Part shown: in pieces, positions 26,285 through 33,188 of the stretch
Numbering within the stretch: the stretch's first letter is position 1
Layout of the letters: each line of letters starts with the position of its first letter
NCBI RefSeq assembly: GCF_023100805.1
Contig: NZ_CP095855.1
Coordinates: 4,381,001 to 4,445,000, forward strand
Direction of reading: 5' to 3'
Source of the DNA: Chitinophaga filiformis
GTDB taxonomy: Bacteria > Bacteroidota > Bacteroidia > Chitinophagales > Chitinophagaceae
Length of the DNA: 64,000 nucleotides
Translations under genes and position numbers: made by a program
Notes under the pieces: generated by a model
The model's input: only the letters and a program-made list of their open reading frames with translations
Database searches by the model: none
What the model was told of the DNA's origin: nothing

Positions 26285-27637
26285 TTAATCATTTACGGTG
26301 AAAGCTGCATTGACGATACTGGCTGCCACATTGCTGCCGCCTTTACGTCCCTGTATGATGACGTAGGGCACGTTTTTCATGGCCTGTAATTTCAGCTTGG
26401 ACTCGATTACATTCACAAATCCGACAGGCGCACCAACAATACCCGCCGGCCTGAACCTATTGTCCTGCAACTGGTCGCAGAGCTCAAACAGGGCAGTAGG
26501 TGCATTCCCTACCACAAACAGTGCCTCCGGATGTTTTTCTATCGCGATACGCATGCCTGCCTGGCTGCGGGTAAGCCTTTCTTTTTCCGCCAGTGGCAGT
26601 ACTGCTTCATCATTCAGGTAACAGTATACACTGGTATTATATTTCTTCAGAAAATCTTTGGTAATACCTGATTGCACCATGGTGACATCAGTAACGATAG
26701 TACCGCCCGCCTTCAGATAGTGATGCCATTGCGTGATAGCATCCTTATTCGACAGGTAGAGATCCTCATATTCGAAGTCGGCCGTAGTATGGATACAACG
26801 CATAACAGCCCATCTGTCGGCCATCGTTAGGTCCGGGCGTTTCATTTGGGCAGCTATCTGCCGAAAGCTTTCGTCCTGTATTTCCTGGCCACTTTGCGGT
26901 TTCCTGGACATATATCCGCGGGGCGTGACAAGGAAGTTCTTAAACTGGTAGGTCTGTGAATTGCCGATCATCACAAGCGAGAACATGTCCACGTCTTCGA
27001 TGCAGAGGTCCGCCAGCGTGGTGATCGTGATCTCTTCTTCTGGTCTTGTTACCTGGCGGATGATGGCAACCGGTGTAGCTGGCTCCCGGTGTTGCAGGAA
27101 GAGCTCTTTAAACCGGGACAGTTGCCAGAAACGTTTTTTACTCCGTGGGTTATAAAGCGAGGTGACAAAGTCGCCCATAGCCGCCGCCTGTATCCGCTTT
27201 TCGATCAGGGGCCAGGGCGTCATCAGGTCGGATAGTGAGATGCAGCAGAAGTCATGACCCAGTGGAGCGCCCAGTTTGCCGGCAGCAGCAATAAAAGCGC
27301 TGATACCGGGAATGGTCTCCAGTTCAATCTCCTTATCGGCATGTGTACTGGCATATTGATATACCAGGGAGGCCATTGCATAAATGCCTGCATCACCGGA
27401 ACTGATCACCACCACATGTTTGTTCGCTTCACAGCGTTCTACCGCCAGTGCTGCACGGGCTTCTTCTTCTGTGAGGTCTTTCCCGATACATTCACAATCT
27501 AATTTCAGGAGATGTGCGATGAACTGAAAGTAATAACTATAGCCGATCACGATATCGGCTGTTGCCAATACCTGTTGGGCTACAGGCAGAATATAATCCT
27601 TACCGCCGGGTCCTATGCCAACTACACTTAACTTCAT
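26285..27637 (-). CDS. cobJ: CobJ-CobH fusion: precorrin-3B C17-methyltransferase and precorrin-8X methylmutase
   Basis: A 450-residue fusion. Residues 1 to about 240 are CobJ/CbiH: VVGIGPGGKDYILPVA, VVVISSGDAGIYAMASL, and TSLYNPRSKKR near 160. After a short linker, residues about 260-450 are CobH/CbiC: the catalytic-His region RCIHTTADFEYE (His283), VTDVTMVQSGI, VGNAPTALFEL and IVGAPVGFVNVIESK. It performs C17 methylation with ring contraction, and the late C11-to-C12 methyl migration. It overlaps the upstream cobI gene by 4 bases. Confidence 0.96.
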   Translation of the reverse strand: MKLSVVGIGPGGKDYILPVAQQVLATADIVIGYSYYFQFIAHLLKLDCECIGKDLTEEEARAALAVERCEANKHVVVISSGDAGIYAMASLVYQYASTHADKEIELETIPGISAFIAAAGKLGAPLGHDFCCISLSDLMTPWPLIEKRIQAAAMGDFVTSLYNPRSKKRFWQLSRFKELFLQHREPATPVAIIRQVTRPEEEITITTLADLCIEDVDMFSLVMIGNSQTYQFKNFLVTPRGYMSRKPQSGQEIQDESFRQIAAQMKRPDLTMADRWAVMRCIHTTADFEYEDLYLSNKDAITQWHHYLKAGGTIVTDVTMVQSGITKDFLKKYNTSVYCYLNDEAVLPLAEKERLTRSQAGMRIAIEKHPEALFVVGNAPTALFELCDQLQDNRFRPAGIVGAPVGFVNVIESKLKLQAMKNVPYVIIQGRKGGSNVAASIVNAAFTVND

Positions 27638-28341
27638 ATCCTTTTTAAAATGAGTAAAGAAAAATAGGGGATCTCCCTGTTTTCCAGATCGTTTATATCT
27701 GTTGTAATGTATTGCTGTGTTGTGCCCAATCGTTCACAGTAGACCATCTGCAGGCCGGTTTGCCGGATGAGTGTACGGATCTCCTGCAGCACGCTGCGTA
27801 CTTTGATCAGCACAACGGTTTCAAACTCCCGCAGGTAGCGGGAGAGAGCATCGCGGTCATTCATCCTCGGGAGAATAGCTATTTTCTCATTGAGAACAGC
27901 GAGTGAAGATTGATGTTCGGCGGCGCCCAATATAAAGGACGGCACACCGGCAACGATCTCCAGGTCCAGTTTGTGTGCCTGGATATGTTTTAGGAGGTAG
28001 GCGAAAGTGCTGTAGAAAGAGATATCTCCTTCGCTGACGAAGGCCACGCGGAGACCATTATGATAGTCGGCCAGCAGCCGCTGAAAAGTGTTTGCATAGG
28101 TGTTTTCAGCCGACTGGCGGTCGTCAGACATTTTCAGAAACATGCCCTGTAATTTACTTTCTTCCAGCTGGTAGTGTTGCAGTATCTGTAATGAATAACT
28201 GGCCGTCGTCCCATTCGGCAACAGCGATCCCGGATAATAGATCTTATCCGCCTGTTGCAATATTTGCAGGCCTTTTACGGTGATCAGCAGCGGATCGCCG
28301 GGCCCTAATGAAATGCCATATATCTTTCCCTGTTTGTGCAT
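27634..28341 (-). CDS. cobI: Precorrin-2 C20-methyltransferase CobI/CbiL
   Basis: A 235-residue SAM-dependent methyltransferase of the tetrapyrrole class. The N-terminus IYGISLGPGDPLLITVKG and the block VAFVSEGDISFYSTFAYL (near residue 100) identify CobI/CbiL among the class. EIVAGVPSFILGAA near 135 is the third conserved block. It methylates C20 of (cobalt-)precorrin-2, the first dedicated step after sirohydrochlorin. It lies 3 bases after cbiX and overlaps the CobJ-CobH gene by 4 bases. Confidence 0.95.
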   Translation of the reverse strand: MHKQGKIYGISLGPGDPLLITVKGLQILQQADKIYYPGSLLPNGTTASYSLQILQHYQLEESKLQGMFLKMSDDRQSAENTYANTFQRLLADYHNGLRVAFVSEGDISFYSTFAYLLKHIQAHKLDLEIVAGVPSFILGAAEHQSSLAVLNEKIAILPRMNDRDALSRYLREFETVVLIKVRSVLQEIRTLIRQTGLQMVYCERLGTTQQYITTDINDLENREIPYFSLLILKRI

Positions 28342-28344
28342 GTA

Positions 28345-29274
28345 TTAGATACCTAGGATCTTTTTAACTTTTCTGAACACTGTTTTCTTATCGCCTGGCT
28401 TCTCCTCTTCTTCAAAGAGGATACCTTTCACTGCCAGGTGATGACCTACCTGTGGATTGCCTACCTCTTCTTCAAAGCCGATGATCTGTGTACGATATTT
28501 ACACAACTGGCAATTCATATTTGGATTACCTTCTTCCACTTCACGAATGCGTTCATCAATTGTTTGCAGCAGCAGTTCATCACAGCCGAAGGCGGCAGTG
28601 GCGATGATCTCTTTCTGCGATACTGCCCTGAACTCATCCAGTTGCGTATAGATCTTTTTCAGTAACACGCCGGTGAAGAGGAATACGGGCAGGGCCAGGA
28701 TCCTTTTATAGGGCAGATGATCGATGACAGGAAGGATGTCTTTTAACAGTGGTTGTGTTACACCGATGAAAGCCGTGGTGGCAAATCCGTAGCCCAGTCC
28801 TTCTCCCAGCATATGGGTGAGCTTCGCCACATCGGAGTTAGCATCCGGGTCGGAAGTGCCCCTGCCTACGAGCAGCAGACAAGCGTCTTTCCTGTCGGGT
28901 ATTGGCGCTGTTGCTTCTGCCTGTTCAATGAGTTGCTTCGCCAGCTGAAGCATGGACGGCGTAATGCCGATATGCCTGCCCAGCCTGATGGTCAGGTCTT
29001 TATACTGGCTTTGCAGCGTATTCATTTCATAGGGAATATCGTTCTTGGCGTGGCCGCCGGCAAAGAGGATCGCAGGCACGGCGGTGATCTCTCTCACGCC
29101 TGCCAGGTACATGCGCTCTACAGCGGCTGCATACACCGGGTGTGCGAATTCCAGGAAACCGTAATCCACCATCCTGTCCGGATAGCGTTTTTGCAGTGCT
29201 GATACCAGTTCTTTAAAGCCGTATACCCCTTGGGGATCCCGGCTGCCATGACCACATATTAATATCCCTTTCAT
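28345..29274 (-). CDS. cbiX: Sirohydrochlorin cobaltochelatase CbiX (long form)
   Basis: A 309-residue two-domain chelatase. The N-terminal half carries CGHGSRDP (catalytic His9) and FAGGHAKNDIP (second metal ligand near His86). The C-terminal half repeats the fold with VGRGTSDPDANSD. The end of the protein has a CxxC pair (NCQLCKYR, near residue 260) and VGHHLA, as in the long CbiX proteins reported to carry an Fe-S cluster. It inserts cobalt into sirohydrochlorin early in the pathway. It is 7 bases from the SDR gene and 3 bases from cobI. Confidence 0.93.
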   Translation of the reverse strand: MKGILICGHGSRDPQGVYGFKELVSALQKRYPDRMVDYGFLEFAHPVYAAAVERMYLAGVREITAVPAILFAGGHAKNDIPYEMNTLQSQYKDLTIRLGRHIGITPSMLQLAKQLIEQAEATAPIPDRKDACLLLVGRGTSDPDANSDVAKLTHMLGEGLGYGFATTAFIGVTQPLLKDILPVIDHLPYKRILALPVFLFTGVLLKKIYTQLDEFRAVSQKEIIATAAFGCDELLLQTIDERIREVEEGNPNMNCQLCKYRTQIIGFEEEVGNPQVGHHLAVKGILFEEEEKPGDKKTVFRKVKKILGI

Positions 29275-29281
29275 GTTATAA

Positions 29282-30115
29282 CTATAATAGTCCGAGCGGA
29301 TCCGGATATTTGAATGAATAGTTCAGCCGTTGTTTGATCTTTTCGGAATTAATGATCTTAAAATGAGGATCTGTCGCCGCTGCAAAGGTGGGCAGTTCAA
29401 GTCCCGCTTTGGCAGCAGCCAGTGTATAGAACTCCCTTCGTGTGGGATGCATATCTGCGCAGGCGTTGAATATCTCACCCCATGCCTGTTGTTGTATGAT
29501 GCCGGTAATAAGTGCAATACAATCGTCCTGGTGGATGACATTGATCGGAGCATCTCCATTCTCTACATTCTTTTTGCCAGCGAGGAATCGTCCGGGGAGG
29601 CGGTCATAACCAACCAGTCCGGCAAACCGGACGATGGTCGTGATCAGGTGCGGATTTGTCCGCAGCATTTTTTCCACTGCCAGTAGCGCCTTGCCGCTGT
29701 CTTTCGAGGGCGGGGCTGTCTCCAGTTCTGTTACTTCCTGGTTCAGGTCAGGATATACAGAGGTGGAGCTGACGAAGATGACATGCTTTGCGGGGCTTTT
29801 GAGGACCTGATCCAGCAAGAGCTTCATCTGCGCCTGGTGATAGAGCAGTACATCTTCCCGGCGGGAAGGCGGAATATTGATGATGAGGATCTCGCTTTCA
29901 AGGAACCCTGCCAGATCATTGCTGGTAATACTGGTGTCTGTAATCTCCACCTGGTAGGGTGCGATCCCTTTTTGGCGCAGCGCTTCAAACCTTTCTGCCT
30001 GTGTGACAGACCCTTTAACGGTGTAACCTTCCTGCACGAGGTGTGCTGCCAATGGTAACCCCAGCCAGCCGCAACCGAGAATGCTAATTGTATTTTCCAG
30101 TGTTTGTTTGTTCAT
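29282..30115 (-). CDS. Extended SDR (YeeZ-like) NAD(P)-binding protein in the B12 operon
   Basis: A 277-residue protein with an N-terminal Rossmann motif ILGCGWLGLPLA (GxGxxG at about residues 14-19). It also has a VFVSSTSVYPDL strand typical of extended SDR/NAD-dependent epimerases of the YeeZ type. The usual catalytic YxxxK is not clear; SGKALLAVEKML occupies the place. It overlaps the Ni/Co permease gene by 4 bases and is 7 bases from cbiX, so it is an integral part of the operon. No cobalamin step is assigned to this family to my knowledge. A reductase role, such as corrin or cobalt reduction or siroheme-level dehydrogenation, is possible but unproven. Confidence 0.8.
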   Translation of the reverse strand: MNKQTLENTISILGCGWLGLPLAAHLVQEGYTVKGSVTQAERFEALRQKGIAPYQVEITDTSITSNDLAGFLESEILIINIPPSRREDVLLYHQAQMKLLLDQVLKSPAKHVIFVSSTSVYPDLNQEVTELETAPPSKDSGKALLAVEKMLRTNPHLITTIVRFAGLVGYDRLPGRFLAGKKNVENGDAPINVIHQDDCIALITGIIQQQAWGEIFNACADMHPTRREFYTLAAAKAGLELPTFAAATDPHFKIINSEKIKQRLNYSFKYPDPLGLL

Positions 30116-30945
30116 AGTACATTGTCCTTAACGCTTTCTAATACCGCTTCACCTTTGGAGTACCTGTGTCGCAGGTACAGCTCAGCGTATAACGATATAA
30201 TGATACTGATAAAAACAAGACCGACAATATTATTCTGGAAATCATCCAGTTCCAGTGCCGGGTTCATTACACTTGCAATTTTATACAGCGGAATGGCAAA
30301 ACACATGATGGTGATCAGCACATTCAGCTTAAAGCGATGACGCTGGATCTTTTTCTGATCGAATGTTTTCAGCAGTTTACTGAGCAGGAGGGAGTCGCAG
30401 GTTCCGGTGAGGATCAGACCCAGGGAGAATACCACGCCACCCAGTATAGCATATATCCACTGATTAGAAACAGATACTGCGTACCCAAAAGCCGCGATCT
30501 GGGAGGAGGTATCAAAGATGAAACCGAAGATGATGCCGGTGATGATCACGGTGAACGGATTAAGACTGTTGCTGAACGATTTCGGCAGCAGCTTTTTCCT
30601 GAACCCGCTGAGTTGTGCGCCGTCTTTACGCGTAAGTGAGATAAGGTTGGAGACGCCCATAAAGAGCAGCATCACAGAAGACAACCATTCCACTATGATA
30701 TCGAGCATAGTGGGCATTTCGAAATTGTTCTTCAGGATGCAGAGGAAGAGTGCAATGGCGGTTACCATGATACCATGCCCGAAGGTGAAAAGAGTACCTA
30801 CCCAACGGGTCCAGATACTTTTATTCAGATGCAGGCGGTAGGTATAACCGTCTATGACGGTAATATGATCAGGGTCCAGTCCATGTCGCAGGCCTAGTAC
30901 CGACAGGACAATGAACCCTGTAAGGTCCTGTTGTAAGAAGTCCAT
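30112..30945 (-). CDS. Nickel/cobalt transporter, NiCoT (HoxN/NixA) family
   Basis: A 277-residue membrane protein with about six to eight helices. Helix-2-type signature RHGLDPDHITVIDG lies near residues 20-33, and the second signature LFTFGHGIMVT near 52-62. Both are the metal-selectivity motifs of NiCoT permeases. It should import cobalt (or nickel) across the inner membrane. Its stop overlaps the upstream... see order: it begins inside the ferredoxin stop by one base (TAATG) and overlaps the SDR gene by 4 bases. It is the first of two different Ni/Co permeases in this operon. Confidence 0.88.
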   Translation of the reverse strand: MDFLQQDLTGFIVLSVLGLRHGLDPDHITVIDGYTYRLHLNKSIWTRWVGTLFTFGHGIMVTAIALFLCILKNNFEMPTMLDIIVEWLSSVMLLFMGVSNLISLTRKDGAQLSGFRKKLLPKSFSNSLNPFTVIITGIIFGFIFDTSSQIAAFGYAVSVSNQWIYAILGGVVFSLGLILTGTCDSLLLSKLLKTFDQKKIQRHRFKLNVLITIMCFAIPLYKIASVMNPALELDDFQNNIVGLVFISIIISLYAELYLRHRYSKGEAVLESVKDNVL

Positions 30946-31304
30946 TATTCGTTCGGTTGTCCGCTAAGGATGAGAGGTTTGACGTCTACAAGTTCAGCAG
31001 CGGGAAAGTGTACATGTTCTTCCAGCAGTACGTTCTGCATGAGGTGTTGTGTAACGATCTCGCGGGTGGTATCAGGCGTAACGCCTTTATACCAGAGACC
31101 TTCCGGGTGCATGAAGATCATTGGTCCCCAGGTACATTGCCCCAGGCATTTGGTACGTACAGTGTGAATTTCGTCGTTGAGGTCATGCTCGCTAAGATGT
31201 GCTCTTAACTGGTTGGTGTTTTCGTCGGCGCCGCTTTTGCTGCAGGTGCCGCCATTGCAAATGAAAAGGATCTTTTGAACTTTGGTCAGGTCTTTGATCG
31301 CCAT
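30945..31304 (-). CDS. (2Fe-2S) thioredoxin-like ferredoxin, first gene of the B12 operon
   Basis: A 119-residue protein. Cys16 and Cys21 (CNGGTC) with Cys53 and Cys57 (CLGQC) form the four-Cys arrangement of thioredoxin-fold 2Fe-2S ferredoxins. The TVRTKCLGQCTWGPMIFMHP block is characteristic. It likely passes electrons to a reductive step of corrin synthesis, such as cobalt reduction before adenosylation, but the partner is unknown. It is the first gene behind the cobalamin riboswitch, about 150 bases downstream of it. The ATG at 31304 is the first start in a good frame, and its stop overlaps the permease start by one base. Confidence 0.82.
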   Translation of the reverse strand: MAIKDLTKVQKILFICNGGTCSKSGADENTNQLRAHLSEHDLNDEIHTVRTKCLGQCTWGPMIFMHPEGLWYKGVTPDTTREIVTQHLMQNVLLEEHVHFPAAELVDVKPLILSGQPNE

Positions 31305-31454
31305 ACTGTTGCCTACATTTAATTTAATACATTAATTACCCGTTAATGATTAAACAAAACTTCAGGAGGGGAAATAGCGGGGTAGGGCAACGCAGATCAC
31401 ATGATATGACGTGTTGCTTTTCCTGTGCTTTCTTCCCGAAGCGTTGGATAAACA

Positions 31455-31605
31455 TGGTTGTTGGCAGGTCTTCTGACTTGTTCCACTCTTAACGCCTTCC
31501 CATCCGCCTGATAGCGGGACAGTGGCATAAGTTAAGAGCTGTTTTGGAACTTACAGCAGCGGGAACTGTTTTGGAATTACACCAAATTCCCTTTTAATTT
31601 CAACC
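31455..31605 (-). promoter_or_regulatory. Cobalamin riboswitch controlling the cob operon
   Basis: Read on the minus strand from about 31605 downwards, all conserved blocks of the AdoCbl riboswitch appear in order. They are GGGAATTTGGTGTAATTCC, then CAGTTCCCGCTGCTGTAA, then the B12 box GCCACTGTCCC (around 31515-31527), then GATGGGAAGGCG, and finally AGTCAGAAGACCTGCC (31463-31478). It lies about 150 bases upstream of the first gene of the 20-gene operon, on the same strand. Binding of adenosylcobalamin is expected to shut off expression. No clear terminator or sequestering helix was identified in the spacer, so the mechanism is open. Confidence 0.95.
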
Positions 31606-31680
31606 GGTATGAGCGGCTGAAAACCAAAAACTGGCGTGAAGGTAGGGAATTATTTATTGTTTTCCTAAGACAGGGGAATT

Positions 31681-31699
31681 GTACGGGGGGATCCCGTAC
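31681..31699. repeat. Short palindrome upstream of the riboswitch
   Basis: GTACGGG pairs with CCCGTAC around a five-base centre. It lies about 75 bases upstream of the riboswitch aptamer on the minus strand, roughly where a promoter or operator would be. No T tract follows on either strand, so it does not look like a terminator. It could be a regulator-binding site or chance. Confidence 0.3.
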
Positions 31700-32095
31700 G
31701 CATATACGGTGCGCAATGTATGGTTTTCTTTGTGTTGCGGGTAAGGTATTGATGCGATATAACATGCGTACAACTAAGGTGTTATGTATTTTGTCGCGTC
31801 ATTTCATCACCTTTGCGACTAGTTGAAATTAGATGTTGCCCAGTAACCCATTCGTAGGTTTCCTATACTTTGTTCGAGCATATTCATAATTCTCAATTCA
31901 GATCTTCGTCTGTAGTAGCTGTAGGATTGTTATAAGGCGTCTTATAATGGATCTGTATGGTCATGTTATCGGGTTAATCCTGAATAGTTATTTTGGAAAG
32001 CGACAATAAGTCGCTGCGAAATATTGGCGAAGGCCGTGGCAGGAGTCAATATACATAATTCGTGTACAATATTTTTATAAATAAATCTCATACCA

Positions 32096-33100
32096 ATGAA
32101 ATCACTCTTAAAGGTTACAAGTTTGTTAGCCATTGTAGTAGGAACTTCTTTTTCCGCAAAAGCTCAGATCACAAATGATTATATCCAGAATAATACTGCG
32201 CAGGCCCAGAACGCCAATTTCTGGATAACAGGCTTAGGGAAATATGGGAATGGTATTGTTTTGCCGAAGGAGGGGTATGACGGGGTAGTCCTGGGTGTCC
32301 GTTTAACAAATGTCGCTGAAACCAGGGGCGCCAATTTACAATTAACCGGAGGAACTAATCCAGGACTTGCAACGTGGATACACGACGGTACCAACTGGGT
32401 GGAACGAATGAGGATCACAAGCACGGGATACATTGGAATCAATGCACAGGCACCAGGGAGAAGAATGGATATTGTGGATACATCTTCCATTGTTTATACG
32501 CCTACAGGTGCAGCATCGGTGCCCCCCGGAGGCATTGTGCAAATCAATAACAATTCTGCAGTTGATGGTTCCGCCGCCCATTTTTTTATGAGTGCGGTAA
32601 ACGGAAGTGGTTACAGGAACGCTGCATATATTGGTATTACATCTAACAAAGGGACCGCACCTGCGCCGGATATCGTTTTCGGTCAGCGTACAGGAGGGCT
32701 TGCCTGGGGCGAGGCGATGAGGATCAAAGGAAACGGAAATGTAGGTATTGGCACGATTGATCCGGGTACTAATAAGCTGGCGGTTGAAGGAACTATAGGA
32801 GCCAGGAGGGTGAAGGTTACACAGACTTCCTGGGCGGATTTTGTGTTTGAGCCTGATTATCAGTTGCCTTCTTTAGCTGATCTGGAAAGTTATATCAAGG
32901 CTAATAAACATCTGCCGGATGTGCCTTCGGCGAAGGAAGTAGCGAAAGATGGAGTTGACCTGGGAGAGATGAATAGGATCTTGTTGCAGAAGATTGAGGA
33001 GTTGACCTTGCATGTGATAGAAGAGAGCAGGCGGAATAAGGAGTTGGAAGAGAAAATGCGATTGTTGGAAAAAAAATTGGAAGAACTGCAGCAAAGGTAG
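32096..33100 (+). CDS. Secreted tail-fibre-like protein with C-terminal coiled coil
   Basis: A 334-residue protein with a Sec signal peptide (cleavage after AKA, about residue 23). The middle is rich in short beta repeats with GYIGINAQAPGRRMDI and GNVGIGTIDPGTNKL, the NVGIGT-type pattern of phage-tail-fibre-like proteins in Bacteroidota. Near the end, LPDVPSAKEVAKDGVDLGEMN is the block that precedes S74-type chaperone or coiled-coil ends in many Bacteroidota surface proteins. The last 60 residues form a heptad coiled coil (IEELTLHVIEESRRNKELEEKM region). It is probably a trimeric surface fibre. It lies just upstream of an RHS pair, 88 bases away, and may share its transcript. Confidence 0.7.
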   Translation: MKSLLKVTSLLAIVVGTSFSAKAQITNDYIQNNTAQAQNANFWITGLGKYGNGIVLPKEGYDGVVLGVRLTNVAETRGANLQLTGGTNPGLATWIHDGTNWVERMRITSTGYIGINAQAPGRRMDIVDTSSIVYTPTGAASVPPGGIVQINNNSAVDGSAAHFFMSAVNGSGYRNAAYIGITSNKGTAPAPDIVFGQRTGGLAWGEAMRIKGNGNVGIGTIDPGTNKLAVEGTIGARRVKVTQTSWADFVFEPDYQLPSLADLESYIKANKHLPDVPSAKEVAKDGVDLGEMNRILLQKIEELTLHVIEESRRNKELEEKMRLLEKKLEELQQR

Positions 33101-33188
33101 CAGACTGACAGGTGGGGCATTAGATACGAAAGGACGACAACAGTCATTGGAGGCTAAATAGTTAAGAAATTGAAATAAAATAAATCAT

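Larger units (their letters stand above)
31305..32095. other. Divergent intergenic region holding the B12 riboswitch
   Basis: This 791-base gap lies between the B12 operon (minus strand) and the secreted-protein genes (plus strand). It contains the cobalamin riboswitch, annotated separately, a 150-base spacer to the ferredoxin ATG, and the palindrome at 31681-31699. It must also hold two divergent promoters. I found no exact TAnnTTTG element for either direction; CACCTTTG at 31809-31816 (plus) is one base off. No tRNA or open coding frame was recognised. The minus-strand frame at 31577-31765 overlaps the riboswitch and is rejected. Confidence 0.6.

Noticed and set aside
31577..31765. Minus-strand frame of 62 codons upstream of the B12 operon
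   Set aside because: It overlaps the cobalamin riboswitch, and its sequence is explained by the conserved RNA blocks.
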